From the NCBI GenBank assembly GCA_017406465.1, contig JAFQYM010000029.1, forward strand, positions 1-64,000: 64,000 nucleotides of DNA. The letters run 5' to 3'. Positions within the stretch are counted from its first letter, which is position 1. Each line of letters begins with the position of its first letter. The notes beneath the pieces are model-generated. The model was not told where the DNA came from, made no database searches, and saw only the letters and a list, made by a program, of their open reading frames with translations. Of this stretch, positions 26,346-37,300 are shown in pieces. The DNA is from Kiritimatiellia bacterium. Lineage in GTDB: Bacteria; Verrucomicrobiota; Kiritimatiellia; RFP12; UBA1067. The translations under genes were made by a program, and so were the position numbers.

Positions 26346-26399
26346 TGTAGAACGTGTAGAACATGCAGAAATTCTACACGATCTACATGTTCTACACGG
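26346..26399. repeat. Mirror array of six 9-bp units
   Basis: Three direct units (TGTAGAACG, TGTAGAACA, TGCAGAAAT) are followed without a gap by three inverted units (TCTACACGA, TCTACATGT, TCTACACGG), 54 bp in all. The arms CGTGTAGAACATG (26353-26365) and CATGTTCTACACG (26386-26398) can pair perfectly over 13 bp. It lies between the pyrophosphatase stop and the DUF975 start, both minus, and could be a terminator hairpin or a mobile short repeat. Confidence 0.7.
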
Positions 26400-26434
26400 C
26401 TCAACAAAAAGTTTTGCAAATAAACCTCCACATA

Positions 26435-27718
26435 TTATGCCAGCGCGGCAAGCACTTCAGGCAGAAGCTGTTTCTTGCGCGAGAGGACGCCTGGCATCAG
26501 GAGGACGCCAGACTCCGCGCGACGGTATGGAAGCGCTCTACGAACTGCCTCGTCGCCCTTGAAGAGAAGCTCGGAATTGCCGCGCACCGGATCTGTCACC
26601 ATAAGCGCCGCAAAGTCGAGCCCGTTGCCCTTCTTCGTCTTCTCAAGCGCCGCGGCAAGCTCCGCCATGTGACGGTGGAAGACGGCGAGATGCGACTCCT
26701 CTATCTGAGCGAGGATAAACTTCTTCCCAGCCTCGCTGTAGAGCTTCGCGTCCGCCGCGACGGCTTCGTCGGCGGACATCGAAGTGAGCGGAGAGGCGAC
26801 TGACATGAGCCCTTCCATTATCGACGCGGCGGATTCGCCGCAGAGCTTTTCGAGCCATGCGCACATCGCGCGGTCGTCGTCGGTCGTCGTGGGCGACTGG
26901 AAAAGGAGCGTATCAGAAACGATACCCGCAATGAGAACTCCCGCGACTTCCTTCGTCGGCCGCTCTCCCGCGCCGCGGAACATCCGCGCGACGAGCGTGC
27001 AAGTAGAGCCCACGACGTCCGCCGTGTACTTGATCGGGTCCTTCGTCGCGGCGAATGAAATCCTGTGATGGTCGACGACTTCCACTACGGGAATTTCCTC
27101 AAGTCCCGGGATGCCCTGCTCCGTCTCGTTGTGGTCGACGAGTATCATCCTCGCCGGCGGCGGCTCTGCGAACGCGCGCTTAAGGACGGTGCCCACGAGA
27201 ACACCCTTGTCGTCCACCACTGGGAAGTGGTTGTGCGCATTGCGGACGGCGGCGGCGCGTATGTCATGAACGCGGTCGTTCTCGGAAAGCACCTGTGCGC
27301 AGTGGTGAAGCGGCGCCTTGCCTACGGGGATAGAAAGATTGGCTTTTTCAATAAAAAGCGAGAGTAGCTTCGCTGGCGAGAGCATCCCGACAAACTTTCC
27401 AGCCGCGTCCTTCACTGGAAGCGACGACTCACCCGACTTCTCAAGCTCTCTTAGCGCATCAACAAGAGACATGTCCGCATCGATCATCGGAACAGACGCA
27501 TCGACGAGATCCCTGACGCGCACATAGACGTCGCGCTTTGGACGGACGCCCTTAAGGTGGAAGTGCTCGAACACCCACTTTGCGCGCGGCGGCAGACGTC
27601 CAGCGCATATCGCCTCGACGTCGCTCATCCCGGTGCGCCGCCTCAGGTCGGCAAGCGCATACGCGCTCATGACCGAGTCGACGTCAGGATTCCTATGTCC
27701 GCATACAAAAGTCTTCAT
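26435..27718 (-). CDS. ppaC: CBS-domain family II (Mn-dependent) inorganic pyrophosphatase
   Basis: 427 residues. Hydrolyses pyrophosphate in the cytoplasm. DHH-family motifs are GHRNPDVDS (about 7-15), VDHNETEQ and VDHHRISF; DHHA2 C-terminal domain ends with ESGVLLMPGVLSRKKQLLP. Two CBS domains are inserted after the first DHH segment (about 70-185: VDASVPMIDADMSLVDALRE and VHDIRAAAVRNAHNHFPVVD), the mark of nucleotide-regulated CBS pyrophosphatases; no DRTGG domain is seen. It follows the beta-helix surface-protein gene by 33 nt on the same strand, an unexpected neighbour for a housekeeping enzyme. Confidence 0.92.
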   Translation of the reverse strand: MKTFVCGHRNPDVDSVMSAYALADLRRRTGMSDVEAICAGRLPPRAKWVFEHFHLKGVRPKRDVYVRVRDLVDASVPMIDADMSLVDALRELEKSGESSLPVKDAAGKFVGMLSPAKLLSLFIEKANLSIPVGKAPLHHCAQVLSENDRVHDIRAAAVRNAHNHFPVVDDKGVLVGTVLKRAFAEPPPARMILVDHNETEQGIPGLEEIPVVEVVDHHRISFAATKDPIKYTADVVGSTCTLVARMFRGAGERPTKEVAGVLIAGIVSDTLLFQSPTTTDDDRAMCAWLEKLCGESAASIMEGLMSVASPLTSMSADEAVAADAKLYSEAGKKFILAQIEESHLAVFHRHMAELAAALEKTKKGNGLDFAALMVTDPVRGNSELLFKGDEAVRRALPYRRAESGVLLMPGVLSRKKQLLPEVLAALA

Positions 27719-27751
27719 TCAGCTGGCCTTCTTGTCCCTCTTCTACCGATA

Positions 27752-30700
27752 TCAGCGCACGAAAATCAAAAGTCCAGTACCATTGTATTCATAGCAACCG
27801 ATGTCGACGACCTTACGCTTGATGCGATCATTGCCGTCAAGGTCGCACGAGGCGGCCAGTCCACTCCAGGCATCGTTGTCACCCGCGTCTATGGCTGGCG
27901 AACCTGCCGAAAGCCTAAAGTTGCCCGCCAACGCGTTCTTGAAGTTCGGATTGACATTGAAAAGGTTGTTCGCGCTCGTGCCGCCCGAAACCGTCGCCGC
28001 GACGGCAATGTTGTTCTTCGCCGTTCCAGCTGTCATGTAGAGGTCGGCTCGCGCGGCGGCGGCGGCCGTGTTGCCGGCGGCCGTGCAGTTGTAGAGACTG
28101 GCCGAAGATCCATTGAGCCTGATTCCGGCGGGATAGTCAGCGTGCGAGGTCCTGTGGCCCCAGACGAGGCTGTTGCGGAGCGCACCCACCAAAATCCAGA
28201 CGCCCTGGACGCCATTGGACCAGATTGCGCAGTTGTCCGCCGAGGCCGATGCCTTGTTGAGATACAGCCCCATTCCGTAGTTGTCGTAGGCCGTCTCGCT
28301 GCTGATCTTCAATCCGTTCTCGTGGATGCTGCAGCGCAGTATCTTCCCGGTTCCTTCCACGTATGCGCCAACGCCTTTCGCCTCGTTGCGATTGCCGCCC
28401 TTGTTGTTCAGGCGGACATTCCCGTAGATTTCGCAATCGACGGCCAGACCGCCGGATATGTAGAGCCCGACCCCATCGCCGGAGCCTGAGTTCGACATGT
28501 GGGCGTTGGAGTCGAGGACGCAGTTCGTCGCGACGCCGGCCGTCATGTAGAGGCCGGTGCCCTGGTTTCCATTGCCGCTGCCTGTCGTGAGGAAGGCGTT
28601 GCGCGTGGAGCGCACGTTTTCCACGCGGGCGTTCGCCGTCATGTAGATGGCGGAGCCCGCAAGGGCGTTGGTGCATCCGGTGACGGTCAGGTCCCTGAGG
28701 ACGGCCGAGGAGTGGCTTAGCTCGAAAGCTCGGCGGTTCGACGGAAGCCCCGAGAAGTTCAGGACTGTCGCATCGCGTCCGGCGCCGCGAATCGTGATCG
28801 GCGTCGCCATCGAAACCGCCGCCGCGCAGTCGAAGGTGCCTTCCCCGATGGAGACTTCGCTTTCGACGGAAGGCGCGACGTAAAGCGCGCCAATGGCGTC
28901 TTCGAAGGAACGCGCCGCCTTGCCGGCCGTGTCGTATGGATAGGTGTCCGAACCGGACTTCGAGACATAGACCTTCGCGGGCTTGACGGTCCAGGCCCCG
29001 GCGTAGGTGTATTCCGCGGTCAGGGAATCGTCCACGGCGTCGGTGACGACGAGGCGGACCGTATGGCGTCCGGTGCCGATCGAGGATGCCGCGACGGAGA
29101 GCGTCGCCCCGGTCTCGCCTTCGAGCAGGACTCCATCGAGATGCCAGGCGTAGGTGTAGGAGCCGCTTCCGCCGGCGGCGCGGGCGGTTGCCGCGACGGT
29201 TCCAGACGTGCCGCATTCGCCCTGTTCGACAATCACCGCCGCTTGAAGAGTGGAGGCGTCCGCCACGTATTCGTATGCGCCGATGTCGAACGCGCCGCCC
29301 TGCGGGCGCGCCGTGCCGCCGATGTCGTCCGCCACTCCGGCTATCGTCTCGCCGGCGTCCACCGCCGGGGAGTCGAACCCTACCGTGTAGTCCTCGTTGG
29401 CCGCATCCGCGAAGCGCGGGTCGGTTGCGAGATTGCCGGCCACCGTGCCGCCGGTGTAGGTCGCGGCGCCGACTATGTTGTTCCTGAAGGTCCCGCCGGC
29501 AACCAGGATGTCGCCGTCGGTCCCGTTGCCGTAGATTATGTTGTTCGCTGCCGTGCCGCCAGTCATCCTCAGCCCCGAAAAGGCCGTCGCTGATGTATTG
29601 CCCACGACAGTGTTGTTGTAGAATTTCGCATTGTTGCCGGACAGATACACGCCAGACTCGAATCCGCTCTTTGTCGTGGCGTGGCCATGGACGAGGCAGT
29701 TGCGGACGGTCCCGCTGTTGACTATCACGCCCGACACGGCGTTGCCGGCGATGACGCAGCGCTCAGCCACCCCGCTGTTGTTGTTCAGGTAGAGGCCGCA
29801 GCCGCCGCAGCCGCCATACGACTGGCCTTTCGACCAGTTGCCGGCGATGCGGCAGTCGCGGACGGTTCCCGCGCCGCCAACATAGACGCCGCAACCCTTG
29901 ACTTCGCCGTTGTCGCGCCCGTTGCCGGTTATGGCGCAGTCGGTGACAAGCGCATTGCCGGCGATGTATATCCCAATCCCGTCCGCAGAACCGCTGCCGG
30001 AATTCATTGCCACATTGGAATCGACAAGGCAGTTGGTCACTGTGCCGCCGGCCATGTAGATCCCAACGCCCTTCCAACCGTTGTTCTTGTAGCTGAAGCC
30101 CTGCCCCACGCGGACACCATCGAGTGTTCCGGCGGTCATATAGACGCTGTTGCCGCTTTCGAGGTTGTTTGTGCAGCCGAGGACTGCGAGGTCGCCGAGC
30201 TTGGAGGCGGCCGCCGTCATGTAGATGAGGCGGTTCGCAAGGCCGGGTTCCGGCGTAAGGATTGTAGCGTCCATGCCCTGCCCGGAGAGCGAGACGCCGT
30301 TGGTGAGGCACACCTGCGCGGAAAGCGTGTAGGTCCCGGAAGCGAGGCGCAGCGTGGAACCCGGCGCGGCCGCCTCGATGTAGGGGTTGAGGTCGTGGAC
30401 GCGCGGCAGGCAGGCGGCGTCGGAATACGCCACAGCGACATCGACCGGCCAGGCCGGCATCGCGAACTGGAACGTCGCCCCGGCGTATGTGCGCCTGTTC
30501 CCGAACCCCTCGTGGTTCGTCGTGTATTCGGACTGGAGGCCGGCGTTGGGCGCCGGGGCCACCGCCGCCGTCGCCCCGGCCATGACCCACGACGAACCCG
30601 CCGTAGCGAGTGTGCCGCCGTCGCTGTCGCTAGTCTGCGTAAGAAGCGCATAGACGGCGCCGTTCTCGACTTTTACGCCCGGGTTGTCGGAGGCCGACGC

Positions 30701-31342
30701 CACAAGCGGGAAGTTCCGCGGATACAGGATGGCACCAGTCACGCTGTCCCAAAGGCCGGCCACGCCGTCCTTCTCGCATGGGATGAGGTTGGCGGAAAGA
30801 GCCTTGCCGTCCGCCCAGATGCGGCAGCCATATACGCGCTGGAGGACGCCGCCTTTCGAGTAGGGGGTGCCGTTCATGTTGTAGTTGAACAGATACAGGC
30901 TGTTAGCGTTCGCGCCGCCCTTCTGGTGGTTCGCATTACCCTTGATAGGCACGAACGTCCTATCGCCGACTGTGACGAAACTGTAGAGGCACTCGATGTC
31001 GTAGATGTCGCCAACGGCAGGCGCGATGCCCGTGTCGGTGGACCCCCCCGTCCAGTCTGCGCGGAACTTCTTGTTCACATACGAGATGCTCTCGGAGGAG
31101 TTGCTGTCGCCGTCGCCCGTCGCCGCGCCGAAAACACCGGATTGGGTGTCGGTCTGCGCGGTGACGGCAAGGCGGACGAGCATCCGCGTGTTCGCCGGCG
31201 TCCCTACCACACCCGTATCGACGTATGTGGTCTTGTTCGTCGATTCGACGTATTCGACGAACCGGTCGGGCAACTCGGCAAAGGCCGCAACCGCGAAAAG
31301 CGTGGCGCAGACCGCCACCATCCATTGATACCATCTTACCAT
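27752..31342 (-). CDS. Secreted double beta-helix surface protein with choice-of-anchor Q domains
   Basis: 1196 residues. Signal peptide MVRWYQWMVAVCATLF...; an N-terminal lectin-like domain (about 22-200) opening with FVEYVESTNKTTYVDTG and ending GVAGLWDSVTG, a module common in gut bacterial surface proteins; first right-handed beta-helix (about 337-647); choice-of-anchor Q-like segment ending GGAFDIGAYEYV (about 657-694); Ig/PKD-like strand domain (about 700-790); second beta-helix (about 797-1130); second anchor-Q-like segment ending DIGCYEYN followed at once by the tail GTGLLIFVR. The two helix halves look like an internal duplication. ATG 31342 is chosen by match to the paralogue at 37606 although the frame opens at 31378. 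Confidence 0.83.
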   Translation of the reverse strand: MVRWYQWMVAVCATLFAVAAFAELPDRFVEYVESTNKTTYVDTGVVGTPANTRMLVRLAVTAQTDTQSGVFGAATGDGDSNSSESISYVNKKFRADWTGGSTDTGIAPAVGDIYDIECLYSFVTVGDRTFVPIKGNANHQKGGANANSLYLFNYNMNGTPYSKGGVLQRVYGCRIWADGKALSANLIPCEKDGVAGLWDSVTGAILYPRNFPLVASASDNPGVKVENGAVYALLTQTSDSDGGTLATAGSSWVMAGATAAVAPAPNAGLQSEYTTNHEGFGNRRTYAGATFQFAMPAWPVDVAVAYSDAACLPRVHDLNPYIEAAAPGSTLRLASGTYTLSAQVCLTNGVSLSGQGMDATILTPEPGLANRLIYMTAAASKLGDLAVLGCTNNLESGNSVYMTAGTLDGVRVGQGFSYKNNGWKGVGIYMAGGTVTNCLVDSNVAMNSGSGSADGIGIYIAGNALVTDCAITGNGRDNGEVKGCGVYVGGAGTVRDCRIAGNWSKGQSYGGCGGCGLYLNNNSGVAERCVIAGNAVSGVIVNSGTVRNCLVHGHATTKSGFESGVYLSGNNAKFYNNTVVGNTSATAFSGLRMTGGTAANNIIYGNGTDGDILVAGGTFRNNIVGAATYTGGTVAGNLATDPRFADAANEDYTVGFDSPAVDAGETIAGVADDIGGTARPQGGAFDIGAYEYVADASTLQAAVIVEQGECGTSGTVAATARAAGGSGSYTYAWHLDGVLLEGETGATLSVAASSIGTGRHTVRLVVTDAVDDSLTAEYTYAGAWTVKPAKVYVSKSGSDTYPYDTAGKAARSFEDAIGALYVAPSVESEVSIGEGTFDCAAAVSMATPITIRGAGRDATVLNFSGLPSNRRAFELSHSSAVLRDLTVTGCTNALAGSAIYMTANARVENVRSTRNAFLTTGSGNGNQGTGLYMTAGVATNCVLDSNAHMSNSGSGDGVGLYISGGLAVDCEIYGNVRLNNKGGNRNEAKGVGAYVEGTGKILRCSIHENGLKISSETAYDNYGMGLYLNKASASADNCAIWSNGVQGVWILVGALRNSLVWGHRTSHADYPAGIRLNGSSASLYNCTAAGNTAAAAARADLYMTAGTAKNNIAVAATVSGGTSANNLFNVNPNFKNALAGNFRLSAGSPAIDAGDNDAWSGLAASCDLDGNDRIKRKVVDIGCYEYNGTGLLIFVR

Positions 31343-31378
31343 TTCAATGGTTCCTTTCATCTTCAGTTTTTGTGACAC

Positions 31379-34300
31379 CTATCGTACCATTATAAATGTT
31401 CCCAATCCCCTGCCACGCAACCACCAGATGCTTCCAGCCGTGCCGCTCCAGCACGGGTAGGTCGCGCTGTTGTTGATGTTAGTGCCACCGTCAGCCGAAA
31501 TCGCCCCTGCCGAGAATTCGGCGCGGTTCGCGTCCGTAATCTCGGTCGCCGTCACCTTCGCGGGGACGACGCCCGTCGCATAGAGCGCGTCAATCTTCGC
31601 CGCGTCGAGCTTTTCGCAGACGAGGATACGCCCGCCACCACCACCGCCGCCGTTGTTCGTGTTGTTGCCACCATCCGCGCTGACCGCCGCGCCCGCGGCA
31701 TTGACGAACTTCGAGCAGCTGATCCAAATTCCGCCGCCTGAACCGCCGCCACACGAGCCTCCCGCCTGCGTGCCGTTGGCGCTGATCCGTCCGGCGTTCG
31801 AAATCTGCCCCGTGACATCGATGCGAAGTGCGCCGCCGCCGAACGAGCCGTCCCAGTTGCCGCCGGGGCTGCCCGGCAGATAGGGCCGCAGCGCATCGCC
31901 GTAAGTATTCTTGTTGCCGTAGTCGGTCACAAGGGCGGGTTTGCCGTTGTAGCCGCCGCCGAAGCCGCCGTAGGCGCCGCCGTTGTAGGAGCCGCCCATG
32001 TCATTGTAGGAGTAATAGACATTCACGCCGCCGATCGACGAACGTCCCCATCCACCGCAGTCGGAGTGGAGAACGCCCGTCGCGCCGACTGTGAGCGTCC
32101 CCGCCGCGACCTTGCATGGCGAACCGGAGAGCCGTTCACCGTAGATGGCGAGCTCGCCGTCCACCGTCATCGCGCCGCCGGCCGAAACAAGCGCCGACGG
32201 GATGCGCCAAAGCGCAGGCGACGCCTTCGCACCAGGCGCAGTTAGGTCAAGGCGATAGCCGCCATTGACCGTCACGGACGCGCCCTCGGCGATTGTGAAG
32301 GCACCACCCGCGACAGCCTTGGCATCGGCCGCCGAGTCGCGGCGACCCGCCACAAGCGTCCCGGCGACGGTTATGTCGCCCGACGCCACGACGCCGCAGT
32401 CGTGCCAGTCGTAGAGCGAAACCGATTCTGGATAGAGACGCGGATCCCACGAGGTCGTGGCATACGAGCCCTCTGGCAGGATGGAGAGCGAGGCCCCGGA
32501 GGCGACGGATAGCGACTTCACGTTGAAGACAAGACCCGCCGAGACGCTGACGGAGGCTCCAGTGCCGATGACCACGTCGCTCTTCGGTCCCGGGACCTTG
32601 CCCGTTGACCAGTTCGCGTCGTCGAGGAAGCTTGCGCCGTCGCCTTCCCCGGTCCAGGTGGCCGTGCCGGCGTCGTCCGAGACGAATACCGCCGCGACGC
32701 GTAGCGCGCCCGTGACGTTCGTCGAGAGCGTGGCGTCGTACTGGACGGCCTCGTCGATCTCGCCAGTCCATCCCGCGAAGCGGTAGCCGGAGGCGGGCGT
32801 CGCCGTAACGCTCAGCGCCGAGCCGTCGGCCTGCCAGTCGCCGCCGGCCGCGCCGATCGCGTTTGTCGTGATCGTGCCGCCCGCAGTCTCGACGCCGACA
32901 TCGACCGAGTGCTGGAGCGTCGTGAGTTTCCACGTCAGCGTGTAGTCGCCGTCAATCGTAAGAATATCGGATGTCGCCGAAGAATCGGCGACCACATCAC
33001 CCGTTCCGGTGTCCGTGAGCGTGTAGCCGACGGCGACGCGGCGCGAGCGGTTGTCGTCCGTCACGTAGGCGGTCTCCGGGGCGGCGATGGGAATCACTTC
33101 GCCGTCGTCGAATACCTGCGGGCCGTAGGCGGGCGTGGGCGAGCCGAGGTTCGCGGGGTCGCCGGCGACGGTGAGCGTCCTCTTCCCGGCGGTGTTGATG
33201 AGGTAGTAGGCCGTGCCCGGCCAGCCCCTGGTGTATGTGCCGACGACGCCCGTGCCGCCCTCGACGGAGACGCGCGCGCCGAGCTTGTCAGAAAGTTCCG
33301 TGACGGTCACGTCGGCCGGGGCCTCGTGCGTCGCGAAGAGTTCATCGACCTGCTCGGGCGTCAGCCCCTCGCAGATGGCGATGCGCCCGCCGCCGCCGCC
33401 GCATTTCCTGTTGCCGCCGTCCGCTAAGACTTGGCAGTTGTCGCCAGCGTTGAAGGCGTCGCAGACAACCCAGATCGAGCCACCGGCCGCGCCGCCCTTG
33501 CTGTTGGCGTCCTGTCCGGTGGCGATGAGGCCGCCCTCGAGGTCGAGCGTGGCGCAGTCGAGGCGGATGGAGCCGGAGCCGCGGTTCCCGCCGTCGCCGC
33601 CCTTGCGGCTTCCGGGGAACATCGGCGTGAGCGCGTAGTCGTAAACCCTCGTCGTCTTTGTCGGCGTGCCGTATACGTCAACATTGTTGGCGTTCCCGTT
33701 GCCCGCGCCGCCGAGGCCGCCGTGGCTGCCGCCGTCGTAGCTGTCGCCCGTCTGGTGACCGCCGGGGCAGCAGGAGTAGGTGCGGTCGCCGGAGACGCCC
33801 TGTGCGTTGAAGCTCCCGTATCCGCCGAAGAACGAGGTGATGCAGCCGCCTTCGCCCACTTCGACGTCATTGAGGTCGAGCCAGACGGCGACGCCGGTGC
33901 GGAAGTCGTTGCCGACCTGGAGGAAGTTGTGGACCTTGGTCGCCGTCGGCGCGCGGACGCGGGTCGTGCCGTCGACCTTGAGGAAGTTGGAGCCCCTGAA
34001 GAACTCCTGCGGGTTGTCGAACTCGATGACGCCGCCGTCAACGGCCTGCGAGGCGTCGGGGACGAAGTCGAACGGGTAGCCAGCGATGACCTGGAAGGCG
34101 CCGTTGACGATGTCGAGGTCGCCGGCGACGTTCACGCGCGTCGGGCAGCGCGCCGCCGTGCCGCCCACGAAGACCGCGCCGCCGCTGTTGCCGTTCGCGT
34201 AGCTGCGGTTGTAGCTGTCGAGGACCACGTCGCCAAAGACGTCGAGGCCGACGGGCTCCGTGCGCGTCTCGTCGTATGACACAGAAAGGTAGTATGCGTA

Positions 34301-37300
34301 GTTGCCGTTCTGGTCGGGGTCCCAGTATCCGGCGGGGTTGTTGTTGTTCTGGGTGCCGCCGTCGTATCTGGCGTAGCGGGCGCCGACGAGGAGGACTGCG
34401 TTCGAGACGACGAGGTTCCCAACGGCGGCGAAGGACGGCGCGATGACGCGGCCCTTGTTCTGGGATTGGTGGAGGTTGTAGGTGGAGGTGTTCAGCAGCA
34501 CCGCCGTGTCGTTCGTGCCGGGAATGACGCCGTCTGCCCAGGCGGAGGCGTCGAACCACTCCTTGCCGACATTGCCATTGTAGGAAAGCGTGCGCGTCGC
34601 GCCGTTCGCCGCCGTCGCGCCAAAGAAGGCGCAGATGTTTTTCGCCGCGTCGCCGGAGACGGTGAGCGGGTTGTCGTAGCGGTTCGACCAGGCCACGTCG
34701 CCGTACCAGTACTGGAACTCCATGCCCGGCGTCGTCGTCGAAGCCGTCAGCGTGACCGGCGAGGTCGCAGTCGTGTAGTCCGCCGACTTCGCGATGGTCG
34801 CGCCCGCATCGTTCACAGCCGTCGCCGTTACCGGATAGCTCTCCGCGTAGTGCCAGGTGATCTCGGCGCGGCCCGCCGGGAAGGTGTAGTTGAAGGAACT
34901 TGTGCCGTCCGTCACGGTCGTGGTGGAGACGACCGTCGCCGCGTCGCCCGCCGCGTATTCCGTGAGCGTGTAGCCCGTGCAGGTGAAATGGATACCGTTC
35001 GAGGTTACGTCCGTCGGCGCGGTCAGCGTCACGGGATCGTCCGCCGCGTAGCCGTCGCTGTCGCCGAGCGCGGGCGAATAGCCGTCAAGCGCTTCCGCCG
35101 CGTCGCTCGCGACGGTGAGCCGTCCGTCGTGCGCAACGGAGACAACCGTAACGCCAATCGTCTTTGCCGCAGTCGTGAATGCCCCGCCGTCGGGAAGCGC
35201 TCCGTATGCGAGAAGCGTAGTATCTATCGAAGCCGACCCAGCGCTCCAATCGGCAAGCGGGATGTCCGCGAACGTCCCGACCGTCGAATAGATCGGGCTG
35301 TCGTCCGCAACGGACAGCGTAATCGAGCCGCCTTTGCCGTTCGTCTTGAAGAGATTGGTCGCCTCCTTGCTGCCGCAACGGATCGGCGCCGACGAATATC
35401 CGCCGGCCGGGACGTGGAATGTCAGCACGGCTGCGGACGCCGCGCTCCCGTATGGCATGAAACTCACGTTGTTCTGGGCGGTGTCGATCAACGGATGGTC
35501 GCCGAAGAATTCAAAGGTGCCGCCCGAACCGTTGGCGTTGAGTCCGACCCAGGAGCGCGCCACGTAAGTGGAATTGTCGATTACGAAAACACCACTGCCG
35601 CCGATGTAGAAGAAATGCGCACTCGCCGTCGAGTTGTCGTGAAGTTCGAACCGGGCCCCTTTCCGATAGAGTCTGAAGTCGCTGCCGCTCTGGTAGTAGT
35701 CGGAGCCGTTGACAAGGGAGAATACGAACCCCTGACCGAATTCCAGAGCCGTGGAACCGTTTTTGAGCGCGGCGTTGTCAAGCGTGAGGGAGCCAAGCGG
35801 CCCATTGATATTTATCGAGGTCGCCGTCAGCACCTTGTTCGTGCCGGTCGCCGTCGCGCCCTTGAAGGTTACATCGACGCCGCAGGCGTTCGCGGCGTCC
35901 GTCAGGTTCTTCGTCGCGTGGAGGTCGAGGGTACCGACTTTTTCGTTGTCTGAGATCGTGACAGTGATGTTCGTCCCGGCAGGGAAGACGGCCGTGGAAT
36001 TGCCGGTGCGGGGATAGCCGTACGCGGAGGGGAGATCGCTCGCCCAGTGCGCCGTGTCGTGCCAGTCGCCGTCCCAGTCGCCGTTCACCGCCTGCCAGGT
36101 GTAGGTCGTGGTGTCCTTGGTGGCGGCGTTGAAGATGTCCGTGGCGTCGGTGTAGTTCGTGACGCCGCCTTCACCGATGTCGAAGAGCCGCCACTGGAAA
36201 TAGTAGGTCACCTCGCCGTTGTCCTCAGGGGTGGAGAAGGACGCGGAGATCTTCGAGGGCGCGGAGTCGGGAACGACCGTCGCGACATTCTCCATCGTCG
36301 CGGCGTTGTTCGCTGTGCCGCACCAGAGTTCGACGTGCGTCGCGTCGCCGTTGGAGGCGAGCGCCGTCACGGTTCCGGTCGCCGTGATGACGTTGCGGGC
36401 GACCGTCGTAGCCTTCTGGTTCAGGAGGCAGCCGGGACCGGTCGCCGTAGGCGTGGCCGCAGTGCCGGAGCCGATTGTCGCCCAGAGCGCGACGGACGAT
36501 GACGTGTCCGTTCCCGTTTCGTCCGAAAGGCGCTGCGTCGATGTCGTGTCGTCGCCGTTCGTCGCCTTCACGGAGGTTATGCCGTTGAGCGAGTAGAAGA
36601 GCATGCAGTCGGTCTGCGTTCCGGCGGAGAGCGCGGGCGAGGACTGGAGGACGTTGAAGCGGAAGTAGCCGTTGGGCGAGTTGCCATTGGAGCGGAAGGC
36701 CTGCTGGCCCATCCACTGGATCGGCGGCGCGGCGAAGCCGCCCTCCGGGACGACGAAGTCGAAATCGAAGTGGCTCGTCATGTTCGCGTTGTTGACGCTG
36801 TCCTTGAACTCGCCTGTCCCAGAACCCTTCAGCATGGGGTTGCCGCCCTTGAAAATGATGCGCCCGCCGCCAGGCGTGGCAGTTCCAAGGTTGGCAGCGC
36901 CCTTCACCAGCAGCGCCGCGTTGTCGATGGAAAGGAGCGTGTTCGGACCGTTGATGCTGAGATTGGTGCTGATCTTCATCGTTGCGCCGTTCGAAAGCAG
37001 GTTCGTCGCCGTGTTCTTGAACGCGAATTCGCCGCTGGCGGTCCATGTCGCGTTGTCAACGGCAAGGAGGGTGCCGACACTGCTGTCGGCGTCAATCCAG
37101 CCGGAGGAAACGACCGAACCGCTCAAAATGGAGACCCTTGCCGCCTTCTTGACGGTGGTATTCCCAAGGCGCAGGTCGGAGTTGTTCTTCACTGTCAGCA
37201 CGGCGCCGCTGCCGAGCACCATGGCCTTTCCGCCATCGACGCGGATATGGTCGAACTCGATAGTGTTGTTCTCGTTGTCGACTTCCCACGCGTTCTTGAG

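Noticed and set aside
31043-31049. Run of seven C as a second phase-variation tract
   Set aside because: Too short to be hypermutable and consistent with ordinary Gly codons in the WTGG stretch.
29681-31375. Long plus-strand frames opposite the surface-protein genes (also 17988-19760 and 34466-35953)
   Set aside because: They mirror real minus-strand genes, have no start signals, and show Arg/His/Val-rich shadow composition.
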